From assembly GCA_963854835.1 (NCBI GenBank), contig OY978530.1, forward strand, positions 6,652,854 through 6,716,853: a stretch of DNA of 64,000 bases. Reading direction: 5' to 3'. The DNA comes from Megamerina dolium (Eukaryota > Arthropoda > Insecta > Diptera > Megamerinidae). Shown in pieces: positions 44,230 through 55,984 of the stretch. Under the pieces are notes generated by a model. The model was not told the DNA's origin and did not search any database. It saw only the letters and a list, made by a program, of their open reading frames with translations. A program made the translations under genes and the position numbers. How positions within the stretch are numbered: the stretch's first letter is position 1; the number at the start of each line of letters is the position of its first letter.

Positions 44230-47200
44230 TTAATTATTTGTTCGGTTGCAGAATTCTTCTACTTCCTTCCTCATAATAACATCATGCATTATTTCAAGCA
44301 TGACTTTGTGAGGTATGTTCCACATTTCGAGTTCATCAATGAATTGGCGACCCAGTGTGGACATCCTCCTGCTTGCCAATGCAGGACACTGGCACACTAT
44401 GTGCGCCGCTGTCTCTGCCTCTTCCATGCATAATCTGCAAATATCAGCATCCTCCCCATCAACAAGACCCACCTTCCTGAGGTGGTACCTGAAATTGCCA
44501 TGCCTAGTTATTAATGCAGTCAACCAGCTTAGAGTCATTCGTCCTAGACTGAGAGCCCTCCCCGATTCACTGCCATTTCATAGCCTCAACAAAGCCTTTG
44601 CCTGTCTACAAGTAGAGAAGTTTTCCCATCTCGTGAGATGAAGTTTCTTTATCCACTCTTCGACCTTTGCCTTCACCGTCCCGCTGCTGAGAGCAACTTC
44701 TGGTTCCGGTCCATAAAATTCAGCTTCAGATCCTTGTCTGGCCAAGGCGTCTGCAGCTTCATTCTGTTCTATACCAATGTGTCCCTTCACCCACATAAGA
44801 GTAATCGCATTACTACGAGCACACCCATTAAGTTTCTGAACACATTCGAGCGCCAACTTAGAAGATACCGTAGGTTGTTGCAGCCGCCTGACCACCGCCT
44901 GGTTATCGAGTGCTAGCAAGATTTTCTTACCTTGCACCTTTCCATCCAGTAGATGGTCTAGTGCATGCATTAGACCAAGCATTTCTGCTTGATAGACCGA
45001 TTCGTATCTTCTCAGATTCAGAGTGCATGCCAGTCCCAACTCTTTAGAGAAGATTCCAGCACCCGCTCTGCCATCCATTAATGAACCATCTGTAAAAATA
45101 CTGATGTCATTTTCCTCACATACATTATGTGTGAGGCCGTCTTCAATGAGTGTTCTGTGTGACTTTTCAGTCATCTTCAGCCTACCCATTCCCTCCATTG
45201 GCATCTGCGCCTCCTTTACACTGCTATATAACAGTGACAGGATGCCCCTGTGCCCCCTCTCTGTGCCGAATCCATACCAATTATTGGTTGTCTTCAGACG
45301 TAATGCTGTTAATGCCGCTGACTTCATAATATGCAAGTCCAACGGCAGCAACCCGAGAAAGACTTCCAATGCTTCTACTGGGGTCGTCCGGATAGCTCCA
45401 GTAAACCCAATACAAGCCATTCTTTGTACCCTATCTAACTTGCTTTTCGCGGTCTTTTGGGTGACCTTAGGCCACCAGACCACAGCAGCATATGTTATTA
45501 AGGGTCTGACCATCGTTGTGTAGATCCAGTGCGCTGCTCTGGGAGTGATTCCCCACATGAGACCGAACACTCTTACACTGATGCAATACCCGCTTGCCCT
45601 TCTGGATCTTGTCATCGACGTGACTATTCCAAGTCAGCTTGTTATCCAGGATGACTCCTAGATACTTTACTTCCTTGGATACGTTGATGTTCGATCCGAA
45701 AAGCCTAAGAGGGTCTATTGTTAGTCCAGTCCTCCTTTTAGTAAAGAGTACTGTTTCCGACTTACTAGCATTTACAGAGAGACCTTGTTCCGTGCACCAT
45801 CCTTCAACCATTTTGAGTGCACCTCTCATGGTATCATAAATAGTGTCCAGGAACTTACCGCTCACCGTTACCGCTATGTCATCTGCATACCCGACGGTGT
45901 GTATGCCTTTTGAGTCCAGAAGCTGAAGTAGGGAATCGACCGTGATGTTCCAAAGGATGGGCGATAATACTCCCCCCTGTGGACACCCTTTGACTACCCT
46001 ACCTCTGAGTCTGTAACTCCCATTTTGAAAGTTTACTGCCCTTTTCCTCAGCATGCTGTCCACCCACCTTATAATGGTTGGGCTGACTTCACGAGTAGCA
46101 AGGGCCATCCTTAACTTATCGAAACGAATCTTATAGAAGGCACCTTCTATATCCATAAAATTAGACATAGATATCCCTCCACAAGACAGTTCCCTCTCCG
46201 CTGCGCGATCGAGTTCGTGCAGGGCCGTTTCAGTGGATTTGCCAGCTCTGTATGCGTGCTGACACCTGCTCAGTTTTTGTTGTCCTTTCCATGTAGTCGC
46301 CAGTACTCCCTCCATACATTCAAGCAGGAAGGAGTTCAAGCTAACCGGCCGGAAAGATTTAGCCTCTGAGTAGTCCCTTTTTCCCGGCTTTGGAAGAAAA
46401 ACAACCTTAGTCTCTCTCCATTGAGGTGGGATATACCCGGTAGCCAGGCAAGTAGGGAATATATCCAAAAGCCTGTCTACCAGAGCTTCTGCACCCCACT
46501 GAAGTAGGGCTGGAAATATCCCGTATGTAACTGCTGTTTTGAATGGAGAGAAACGCTTGATGGCATTTATCACTTTATCTCTGGTGACTATCCTTTCAGC
46601 TTTCAATTTTTCACTCCTGTTTGCACCCTTGAGGGTGGCTTCCCAAGGATCTTCCGATTTAAAGCTTCCTGGAAAATGCACCTCCATCAGGTATTTCAGT
46701 GACTCTCCGATTGTCTCTGTAAAAGATCCATTCGTTTTGCGAATTAACCCCAACTTTGACACCGGGTCCTTTGATATGATCCTCTGTAATCTACATACAT
46801 CGGTCATATCTTGCATATTTGAGCAGAATTCTCTCCACGTTTTCCTTTTACGGTTGCGTAGAGTCTTCTTCAGCTCGCTTTTCTTTGACTTGTAGTCGTC
46901 CCATGCGTTGGGGTCCCCTCTCATGTGGCGATTAAAAGCCTTCCTTGTCTCCTTTTTCATGGATTCCAGTTCCCCATTCCACCATGGAGTGGGATCTTCT
47001 TCGCCTACTACCGTCAGAGGACATGAAGCTTCAAATGCTTTGATCATGGCTGAGCTGAAAGCCCTCACCTGATACTCAACATCTGCGGTTGTTCTAGGTC
47101 TCTTAAACCTCCTTAGCAATAATTCGTCAAGAACTTCGCAGTTCCTTGTACAATCCGTTCGTTTCGGTATCCTTACCATTCTACAGTCGTTCCTATGTCT

Positions 47201-47935
47201 TTTATCGGACGTAATCCCAAACTGAATGGCCCTGTGGTCCGACATGGTTAGTCTATCCACAACCCTCCAATCCAAAATCCTATCCAACATTTTGACATTC
47301 GTCAGAGTAACATCAATGACCTCGGAACGACGTGTGTCGACAAAGGATGGTTCTGTTCCCCTATTGGCAACTTGTACACCAAATCTTTCTATAAATTCGT
47401 ATAGACACTCTCCTCTATAGTTTTCATTGCTGCTGCCCCACACAGAACTGTGCGCATTGGCATCGCAGCCTAAGATCAGACCAACCCCCTTACCATCACA
47501 GAATCTCACTAGAGCTTCCACCTCTCTCGAAGGTGGTTCGTCTGGAGAATCGTATGGAAAGTATGCTGATGCGATCATAAATGATCCCGAACCGTCACCT
47601 ATTCTCACTACTGTGGGATCCGGTGAGCACAAATTAGACATTAGAATCGCACGTATTCCATGTCTAACTAAAATGCATGTCCTCTACTTCCCCTTTGTTT
47701 GTGTATAAAACAAAGTGGTCTTTTGTGCAGATAGGTCTTTGATCCTTCCATGAAGGATCCAGGGCTCCTGAACCAGTGCAATGTCAAGCTCATCCTCATC
47801 GAAGATCCGCACCAGCATTGCTGATGCTGCTTTGCTGTGGTGAATATTGAGTTGACACACATTTAGTGGTTCCTGGTCTTCCGCCTAATGGCTTCTTCCT
47901 TGCAGAATCTGCAACTAGCCCCACGTCCCCCTCAT
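44230..47935 (-). pseudogene. LOA ORF2: endonuclease, RT, RNase H and C-terminal CCHC-like motif
   Basis: The ATG at 47935 overlaps the ORF1 stop (ATGA) but two stops follow; recognisable protein begins CQLNIHHSKAASAM at about 47850, with ALVQEPWI. A TAG near 47676 precedes the 724-codon frame 47641-45467: GCDANAHSSVWGSS (endonuclease), TMSDHRAIQFGI, FRPVSLNSFLLE, PQGGVLSPILW and GYADDIAVTV (catalytic, 45878-45889). One frameshift near 45570 joins it to 45615-44578, containing RNase H (FTDGSLMDGRAGAGIF, YQAEMLGLMHAL, LALDNQAVV, NEAADALA). A TGA at 44578 replaces Trp; the same frame continues to 44230 with CRLCMEEAETAAHIVCQC. So three stops and one frameshift separate it from a complete ORF2. 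Confidence 0.9.
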
Positions 47936-49407
47936 ACTGCATCTTTCTGGAATTTAACGACGGCCTGTTCAAGACCGCAGTTGAGTCTCCTCCCTGCGAT
48001 CCTGACGGCCTCCGCGTCCTCCTTAGGACACAGCACGGTGAGTACGACACCTGCCCTTTCTGCCTGGCCAAACTCTTCTGTGCGGATAACACTCCATTTG
48101 GAAGTGTCCTTCACACAGGAGTTCTGGCACTGCAGCCTTCTGAGAATGATGTTGCTTGCCACAGCATTGCCATGAGCAACAATCACCACCTTCCTCTTTG
48201 TCGACAAGGCAGTTAGGCTGTCACATTTGAGCTTCGCACCCTCCCACAAACCGGTTAGGTGCTCCACTGTCTTGCACAGCCATTGCTTGGATAGCTGATT
48301 TTTGCACCTTAATACAATCAATCCGCTCTCCCCCCTTGCCCTGCCGACAAATCCAATGTCATTGACATCGTCTTCAAGGGACTCCATGGCATCCAACAAA
48401 GATACCTTGAAGGTACTCAGATGAGTATCCTCCAAACGCCCCTATAGTGACAAGTTCATGACTCCCATAACGAGGTCAGCTTCCGCTACTTGAGCGTAAG
48501 TCTTCCTCGCCCTGGTGGGCTCGCCCTTTGCCTGTTCAGCCCGACGTTTAGGCGCTCTGCCAAGACCGCTCGGCCCAGGTGCCGCATGCGAGGACTGTGA
48601 GTTGGCTGGTTCACCCTCCGATGTCGGATTTCCCTGCCCCGTCATTCCCAGAGCTACCCTATCCATGTTAGGCTTGGGCCTTGGGTCCCTTTTGGAGCGA
48701 CTGACGGCCTTTATAATTGGCCGTCCATCTCTCCGAGCACTTGCCCCCTTTGGTGTCTGCGTGGAAGAATTATCAACCTTTTCAAGGGACGGTTGTCCAT
48801 CCTTCCCAACATACACCTCAATTGGCACATCCGTCGTCTTCGGATGAGGCTTCTCATGCGTTGAACTTTTCAAAGTGGTTCTGGAGCTATCGCCCCTGAA
48901 CCTCTTCCCCGAGTTTTCCACCTCCAAGGTCGACTCATCTTGCAGAAGTCCACTGAGTTGGCCCGAGAGCTGCTCAATGGTCTTCTCCGACGACTTCATG
49001 GCCTTTATACTTTGTCTCTTTCACTTCTGCTTCTCCCGTTTCTTCAACAGGATACGCTCTGCTCTGGAGACTCCGTCCTCTTCGCTTACACCTGATAAAG
49101 CTAACGATTCCGCTCCACTAGGAGCGTCTTCGTCCACACCACCAGATGTTCGGCCAGATATTTTACGCTGCCTCCAAACCGGCTTCCCTGCCGACCTGGT
49201 GACACCGTCCTCTTCATTCAACACCGTCGCAGCCGCCGGATTAGGTTTTCCGAGACCCGTTCCGTCCGCCGCGACAGATGCTGCCATTGATTTTGGGCTG
49301 GCTAAAAGCTCGGCTTCTATGGAAGCCTCATTTTCCGCCACCCCCTCCACTACTTTTCCCCCCGTGGCTATCAGGACTACTTCGTATGAGGCAGTGCTGT
49401 CCGCCAT
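47932..49407 (-). pseudogene. LOA ORF1 (antisense), two in-frame stops
   Basis: One frame of 492 codons runs from ATG 49407 to the stop at 47932 and is interrupted only by TGA (49021-49023) and TAG (48442-48444). The N-terminal third is Ala/Ser/Glu-rich and acidic, the middle has RRDGRPIIKAVSRSKRDP and proline-rich text, and the C-terminal part is more regular (MESLEDDVNDIGFVGRA, KRKVVIVAHGNAVASN). No CCHC zinc knuckle is present in frame. Role in the family: RNA-binding protein of the LINE particle. Two single-base changes would account for the stops. Confidence 0.82.
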
Positions 49408-49838
49408 TGCAGGAATTTTGTTCTGAGTTCCAGAGGTGCGAACGAGTGGTGCAGCTAACAGCTCGGCCTCGAGTTGCGAAGAAATAAATGTCCGCCTGCG
49501 CAGAGATTCGCAGTACGCAGGTAAGGCTACTTATTACGGAGGGCACCAGGTATCCGTAAGCTCACGTTAGCGACTGGGCTATTTGAAAAAGGGGCCCCCA
49601 GCCAGGCTGATTTTCGGCCCGGATCGCTTAACACCTTAATTCAGCCCCTCACCTCCGACCATGATAAGAGTACGTTGCCGAATGCTGTACTATTGAAGAG
49701 TAACAAACACTCACCAACTTACCCTTATCTTAGCTAGATACCGCCTGACTTCGTACAGGCTAAACTGTGGTATCTATTTCCAGTCGGCACCCTCGAGGCG
49801 GGTTCAGTGGAGGATTTTGCCGACCCAGATAAATCTAA

Positions 49839-50616
49839 ACTACAGAAGCAAGTGGGAGGGGGTGTCTACTCCAAGAAGCTAGGCATCTATTCATTCCATT
49901 AGCCAGATCTTTGTAGTGTATTTCAAGCTGAAATCTTAGTCATCAAAGAAGCGCTTTTAAGAAATATGTTTTGACTACAAAAGAAATAAATATCTACTCT
50001 GACAGTCAGTCTGCTCTGAGATCATTGCAATCAGCAAGACATTTATCTAAGACAGTGGCTGAATGTCATGAACTATTAACTGAGCTTTAGGAATACTTTA
50101 ACATAACTCTGTTTTGGGTACCCGGACATATCAATATTGACAGTAACTGCAAGGTACGAGAATGCCACTCCAACTGGACAAGGCATTGGTCCCAATGCCA
50201 CTGACAACTTGCAAGTTACCAATAGATAGGTTTACCATCGATGTTACCAACATCGATGGTAAACATGTTGGAGAAAACCCCCTAACTGTTTAACTAGTAG
50301 GCTAACGTGGCGGGAATGGAGTTTAAGTCGAACCAAGCTACTTTTGAAATGTAATAAACTGGACACCAGAAAAACAATTGGGGTTCTAACTGGTCATTGC
50401 TTTATTGGTAGGCACTCCAATAGACTAGGGGCACCATTTTACGACTATTGTAGAAGTTGTCAGGATATTGCAGAGGAAGAAACCGTAGAATATCTTCTGT
50501 GCGGGTACATGGCTCTGTGTAGGAGGAGGTTCAATGCGCTCGGAATCGACTCTCTTGATAGCATCACGAAAGTTGCAAATATAAAACTAATAACGATTAT
50601 TGAACGAAATAATTAA
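49839..50616 (+). pseudogene. LOA ORF2 (sense), RNase H and C-terminus
   Basis: This resumes the ORF2 cut at 44155: KLQKQVGGGVYSKKLGIYS, FQAEILVIKEALL, IYSDSQSALRSL, FWVPGHINIDSN are RNase H motifs (the catalytic Asp and Glu are visible; the final AD block is damaged). Later TGHCFIGRHSNRLGAPF and CRSCQDIAEEETVEYLLC give the C-terminal CCHC-like motif, ending at 50616. Joined across the AATCTAA repeat, the frame is continuous with the upstream part. Confidence 0.85.
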
Positions 50617-50735
50617 ATCCACAGGATGTTTTAGAGAGGACCCAGTGTGATAAGGATAAGATTCAGTGGTATCACAATGGGCCTTCAAATGGCCTAAGTG
50701 TGTCGCAGGACCGCCACCCTACCTACCTATATACC
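50617..50735 (+). other. LOA 3' untranslated region and tail shared with SINE subfamily
   Basis: GGTATCACAATGGGCC, a short loop and GGCCTAAGTGTGTCG (50669-50706) form a hairpin followed by a single-stranded stretch, then GACCGCCACCCTACCTACC. The same block ends SINEs S2 and S6. In LINE families such 3' hairpins are what the reverse transcriptase recognises; that role here is inference. Confidence 0.8.
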
Positions 50736-50740
50736 TATCC

Positions 50741-52430
50741 GTTTGCCTAGCAATTTCTTCAAGAGAATTTCTAAGTAGATGCTGGCCTAGGTGGAGCAGA
50801 TTGTATAGTAACTACATACACACTCACTACACACCAAATGGACCACCTTCCGCACAGACTTGCATGTACTGAAAACACTGCAGATATCAAGATACTTTTT
50901 CAAGGGAGGAACCCCAAAATTCTTTGAGCTAAACATTATTACTAATACATCCGAGAAAGCGTGTGGAGCAGCATCCCACATTTGATCAGAGTAGCCCCAC
51001 ATAAAAGACGAACTATACCGCGACTAGAGCTATGCAAGGCAGCACTCGGAGCACAATTAGCCACAAATCTGAACTTCTGGACTTATTCAGAAACTGTATT
51101 GTCTTGGATGTATTCATCATCAGCATCATTCAACACGTTTGTAGCCAATCGCATTTCAATCATCCAAGAGTCAACTCAGGCAAAGCAATGGCGTCACGTT
51201 AGCTCTAAATGTAATCCCATGGAATGCTACCAACAGCCCTTAAAGAATGTAGTTTCTTTATTTTTACACGGCAAGTAAAAACTCTGGTCACCCAAATTCA
51301 ATCCAAATCTTGCCAATACAAAAAATCTTGAAAGAAAAAGGAAATCGGAAGTTTCACTAGCTGTTGCAACAGCAGAACCACAATTCGTCTATACCATTAA
51401 CCACAAAAAATTTCGTCGATTACAGAGGATTATGGGATACGTTTTGCGTTTTATAACCCACACCAGGTGTAGAAAGGCTCACCGTGAGTCTCAAAAATCA
51501 TTAACAACAACAGAATTTGAGCTAGCGCTAGTTCCGATCATGACATAAATGAAAGCATCAGATTTTAAAGAGGAAATCCAACAACTAAAAAGATACCATG
51601 AATTACGAGGAGCAAGTAATTTATGTAATCGTTCACCATATTTGGACAAAAATGGAATAATTCGCGTTGGTGGTCGACTTGACGCCTCAGCATTGGCATA
51701 TTACACAAAGCTCCAACTGCTCATCCCATATAATGATCCTATTTCAATATTAATATTTGAAATGGTTCATAAAGATCACTCGCATTGTGGTGCACAAACA
51801 CTATTAGGAACGGCATTGGCCAATAAAAGGAAAAATTATGGCACGAGCCACCACTCATCGCTGTACAATATGCAGCAGAGCCAAACCAGTGTTGTTCAAC
51901 CAAGTAATGGGAAATTTACCTGCCACACGTAGAGTAGAGTAGATTATTGTGGACCAATAACAGTGCATTACAAACTGCGTGGAAAACGACCACACAAAGA
52001 CTAAATTGCAGTATTATGTTGTTTCGCTACGAAGGCGGTACATTTGGAGCTGGTGAGCGATTTTATATTTATTGGCCGACGCAGACACGAAACGCATCTT
52101 TAACCTATGAAGAACCCTAAACATTAGTCATAAAAATTGAAGCAATCCTCAATTCCAGACAAACTTCACCAATGTCAAATGACTCAAATGACATAGCTGC
52201 ACTTACTCCAGGACATTTCTTAATTGGTGAAATACTCACAGCCCAAATTGACGCACAAGCCAAATCTACATACATCAGTCTGAAAACCAGATGGCGATTG
52301 GTATCCCATCTTAAGCACGAATTTTGGACCAGGTGGTCTCAGGACTACCTCAATGAACTGCAATACCGAAACAAATGGCTAGAGCGATCGAAAAATCTCA
52401 AGTCAAGAGCGATTGTGATCATCTAAGAAG
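50741..52430 (+). pseudogene. BEL pol: RT active-site region, RNase H-like region, integrase
   Basis: The RT frame continues with QFLQENF then a TAA where Tyr of YVDD is expected, and VDAGLGGAD. A deletion follows, then SEKACGAA, LCKAALGAQLATNLN, SSASFNTFVANRISIIQES and QWRHVSSKCNP (RNase H-like and connection regions). The integrase starts with IIRVGGRLDASALAY and HKDHSHCGAQTLLGTA (His/Cys zinc region) and ends with LTPGHFLIGEIL, SLKTRWRLVSHLKHEFWTRW (52200-52350). Many stops occur. Confidence 0.82.
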
Positions 52431-52749
52431 ACAACGTTCCAGTCATGAAGTGGATTAGTACGAGTAATAAAAATCTACAAGGGAAACGACAATATTGTAA
52501 GAGTTGCAGACATCGTCTCAGCGTCAGGAGTACTGAAACGAGCAGTTCGTTATCTAGCACCACTCTCCACATTCAATGACGAAGATGAAGATAGTGCAGA
52601 GATATTAAAAACAAATCAAGTATCTCATGCAATGCAACAGCAGAGACTGTCGAACGTTAACTTTAGTGACCCACGAAACGACGAAAATTATCAACTAAGT
52701 CAATCATGTTACAGCTATTATCTCACTTTTATTCCTTCCAGTAATATTA

Positions 52750-54333
52750 TGCAGCTCAGTCCCGATAACCAATTTTGGCAATGATCCCGGAATTTATTTT
52801 GAAGGTATTGGAACAACAAAAATTGTTACAGCTGATTGAAAACTGTTGGTGTATTACAGTTTAACTTCATTTTGGGCAGAAATTAATACATTCTCATCTG
52901 GAATAACAACACTTCAAAAACTATTCTTAAGGTTCCAACAAAATTTCACTTGATTGATAATCAAAGGATGACTTACTACAACAAGATAAGGATATGTTAT
53001 CGATTGGACGTGAGAAGAGGACGGCAAATAACATAGCAGGAAATGTCGCCCGTACTTTGTTAGGTGTGCTAGACTCTGAATATGCAGAAGAAATGTCACT
53101 AACAATAAAGTAAAGACTAATGAAGACTACATTTAGACAGTATTCCGAAATCACACCTCGATCATTGTCTTCACTATTAATATCCTGAAGCAGGACGAAG
53201 TAGCAGCATTATTAACATTTTCAGAACTACGAAGAAAAATTGTATCATTAATCAGCGATAAAAATTAAATTAAAGTGTTACAATTAGTTGCACCATTATC
53301 AACCCAGCTATCATTGATGGCAGCCAATCTACAACGAATTCAACAGATATAATCAACGTACTCACGGATACACACTTACACGTAAACGGATACATTACTT
53401 ACACCTCAATAACTACAAAACCAAGTTAATATCATCAAGGCGCATCTTCCAGTATCTCGAAAACTGCAGTTTGATCAATCAAATATAATTCAATTCTTCA
53501 AAGCAATGAAGGCAGAATGAGCAGTAACCAGGAGTAAGGTCATATTTATAATTAGGCTATCTTTAATCGATCAAGTACTTTTTGATCTGTTCCAGCTTAT
53601 ACCCATTCCGGTAGTGGAGAATAGAACCATGTTCTCTATAACGTCAGATACAGTGGTAAACCCATATCGAGATCAATACATTCCACTAAATGCACATGAT
53701 GGCTCCACATGTTTTGCAACAAAGGAAGACGTCTATATATGTGAAAACAAGCCAACAAAATATAGAAGAGGCTCAGCAATCTTTTCCTGTGAGATTAACG
53801 TGTTCAACAATAAACATGCAAAGGATTGTAAACTTACGCAACAACATCGTAGCCCTATATGGATACAAATGAATCACAAAAATCATTGGTTATTTGCAAC
53901 AACATCAGACACCGAAATATCAGCAGTTTGTGGAACGGAACTCACTGAAGTTATAATGATAGGATCCGGAATGCTAGAAATACAACCTAATTGTATCAAG
54001 AAAACCAATGCGGTCACAATTCAAGGTCATCACAGTAATGCTAGCTCCGTATACACATCGTACGCTAGATTCAAAGACATCAACACCACAAACATATCTG
54101 ATAAAATCATTGAGCGATTCCAGGCAGCAAATACATCATTTGAAGCACAACTGGATAAATTAGCTGCACTCCAAAAACGATTGACGAGCAAAAACTTCAA
54201 TCACCTATCAGAAACAATCTGGTCCAGCAACCAACATCATGATGCAGTCAGCTACACAGCCCTCATTCTGTCAACACTAATCATCCTATGTTTAATATGG
54301 AAGCTCAAAGGGAAACAATGGTATAAGCCTTAA
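52750..54333 (+). pseudogene. env-like gene of the BEL element, C-terminal part open
   Basis: The first half (52750-53600) is broken by stops. The second is open for 239 codons (53614-54333): a Cys-containing ectodomain (FATKEDVYICEN, IFSCEINVF, CNKH-type spacing, AVCGTELTEV), a Gln/Leu-rich stretch (FEAQLDKLAALQKRL) and one transmembrane segment (YTALILSTLIILCLIW, about residues 213-230) followed by a short basic tail. This is the form of the F-type env-like proteins of roo-like elements. It is not functional as it stands. Described only; no restored form is given. Confidence 0.65.
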
Positions 54334-54436
54334 CCAAAGCCTGGACAGAACCTACAACAATTCACCATCAACGAAGAAGATCCGTAGTTAGCCATAATTT
54401 GAGTTATAAGGAAATTATTGAAAAATAAAAGAAAAT

Positions 54437-54950
54437 GTAGCAATTGAAATTTGTCATATCACCACAGCAATTTTCAGTTGAGCTCAACGACGGGGTGTAC
54501 TCGTATGTTCAAATCTTCACACTAAATTTCTTTGCATATGTGCCTGCTTAAATACATACATACCTACATACATACGAGTGCACATATGCTTACGTGAAAT
54601 TTCGACTTTTAGACAGCTTTCAATTGCGATAATTATGCATAATTCATTTTATCTATATTACGTATGCTGAAGTTCATTTTGTCTTTTTTCTTATGCAAGC
54701 AAAAATCGCTACTTTTCGGTGCAGTGAACTACAGCGAAAAGAAAATAAAAAATAAACCAATTTAATTATTTACAAAACAGAATTATATATTCATAATTTG
54801 ACGACGCGGCATTATTTGCTCTGTACTTATGTAAATACATTCGTACATATGTTTGTTGTATTTTATTTTCTTATAGTTCACACCTCTCTGAACTGACTCG
54901 ATTCAGTCTAACGAGCGGGTTGTCAGTGTGGAGTGATTGATGTTCATATT
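54437..54950 (+). repeat. possible 3' LTR start of the BEL element
   Basis: An A-rich purine run (AAAAATAAAAGAAAA) ends at 54436 and TGTAGCAATTG follows. The next 500 bases are AT-rich with CATACATAC repeats (54553-54580) and no coding signal. No 5' LTR is available to compare, so the LTR is provisional. Confidence 0.35.
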
Positions 54951-54959
54951 TTTCTCCTT

Positions 54960-55630
54960 GTTTTTCTTCCTGGAGAAATCGATCTTGATCGCTTTCGTCG
55001 TAGAGAGCAATGACGTGCCATACGTCTTCGTTTGTCTCAAATAGCACTTACCAGTAAATTTACTTACACGTTGGTTCCTTGTTCTTACCGCAGACTCCAC
55101 AATTGATTTGACTGCCTGACACACTGCTTCTAATAGATTTGTAGTTTCTGCTTCTAGTTTGCGTACTTGTGGCATTGGTAGACACATCAAACTAGAGGCT
55201 CATATGTGAAAGCGCTACTGACTGTTCCGGCATATGTATTCCTTGGTGACATGACTAGGGCATGTCACTAGTCTCTCAGTCTTTCAATCAAATATTTCGT
55301 CGATGAATGCGTCTATGTTTCAGAATTACCGGAGGAGACTACATAACATAAGTGCTCAGTGTCGAAAGCGAAATTCTGAAGGCTTTCATTATTCCCTTGC
55401 TTTCGCGATATTAATTCCACAGGATGCAATTGGCTCTTATATTCGATTCCATATTAGAACTGGAGTGGGTCCATCAGTGATTGATACCTACTCTAATCTT
55501 TTTCTCGAGCCAGATGCAAGACTTTTGAGGGATTACCTTTTAAAGCGACTAATAAAGCTGCACTCTTGTCACTATCGTCCCATTGGTTCGTCGAAGTTGT
55601 TGTTTCGAACTGAAGATGGAAAATGCTGAA
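54960..55630 (-). pseudogene. gag relic of a further LTR retrotransposon
   Basis: On the minus strand, NQWDDSDKSAALLVALKGNP at about 55585-55520 and later QLHPVELISRKQGNNESLQN near 55440-55380 match the capsid-like region of gypsy-type Gag (pattern W-x-D-x-D-K-A-x-x-L-x-x-x-L-x-G). A 95-codon frame (55190-54903) that begins LPMPQVRKLEAETTNLLE may be the following part. The plus-strand frame 55303-55629 is its shadow. Confidence 0.5.
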
Positions 55631-55639
55631 TGACGTATC

Positions 55640-55984
55640 TCGCCTACCACGAAGAACTCATGTTCCTCTGCACTAATATCTTTACTCTACACGGCTTGCC
55701 TTGGCCTCACCAGCAATTCCGCTTATTTTATAGTAACTCTATGCAACAACAAATTATTTAATAAATACTTCTATCACTATTTAATGTACTTGTTTAATCT
55801 GTGACTATCGAAATGGAATTCATTGATTCGTCAACAAACTCGCCCTATTTATACTCTGTGGCAACACTCTACAATCTTCTTTTATTGTTATCGAGTTCAT
55901 ATTCCTGTTAGTTGCCATATGTTCCGATACTTCACTTTAGCGAGTGCAACAACCATTGTTCGCGATATTCACAATTAGTGACGA
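55640..55984. other. no feature recognised
   Basis: AT-rich sequence with no coding or repeat signal that I can support. It separates the gag relic from the Helitron relic. Confidence 0.5.

Larger units (their letters stand above)
44156..49831 (-). mobile_element. antisense LOA-clade LINE, nearly full length
   Basis: The element has a 5' untranslated region (49831-49408), ORF1 and ORF2 in the order and with the motifs of LOA-type LINEs including RNase H, and a 3' end with a short TA-rich tail (44156-44172). Target duplications AATCTAA lie at 44149-44155 and 49832-49838. They lie in the RNase H region of the sense LOA, whose frame is restored exactly when this element and one repeat are removed. 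Only five point lesions interrupt the two main ORFs, so it is the youngest large insertion in this nest. Confidence 0.9.
39733..50735 (+). mobile_element. sense LOA-clade LINE, host of two further insertions
   Basis: The 5' end CCTGGTCTACAAAATCCTCC matches the 5' end of the antisense LOA (read inward from 49831). The 5' untranslated region, ORF1 and ORF2 follow, interrupted by RTE copy 2 (40216-41180) and by an antisense LOA (44156-49831). The 3' untranslated region ends GGTATCACAATGGGCC...GGCCTAAGTGTGTCGC, a C/A/T-rich tail ACCTACCTATATACC. Imperfect target duplications ACCCGCTTG (39724-39732) and ATCCGTTTG (about 50737-50745) lie in the BEL RT. Without its insertions it would be about 4.4 kb. 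Confidence 0.82.
38990..54436 (+). mobile_element. BEL/Pao retrotransposon with env-like gene, split by a nest of LINEs
   Basis: Pol is recognised on both sides of an 11-kb LINE nest: RT N-terminal half at 39093-39730, then RT active-site region from 50741, RNase H-like region, integrase to about 52430, and an env-like region 52750-54333. The text runs on across the insertion: FSILLRFRLPR...CYPLA before it and QFLQENF-stop-VDAG after it, the region of the YVDD box. The LTRs are not defined; an A-rich polypurine-like run (54420-54436) precedes TGTAGCAATTG, a possible 3' LTR start. Gag is not recognised. Confidence 0.78.

Noticed and set aside
45023..45523. 166-codon plus-strand frame
   Set aside because: Shadow of RT/RNase H of the antisense LOA.
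48515..49487. Several plus-strand open frames over LOA ORF1
   Set aside because: GC-richer sequence gives long frames on both strands; the minus-strand frame of 492 codons with correct LINE position is the real one.
55303..55629. 108-codon plus-strand frame as a novel gene
   Set aside because: The opposite strand carries gag-like text (WDDSDKSAALLVALKG), so this is a shadow.
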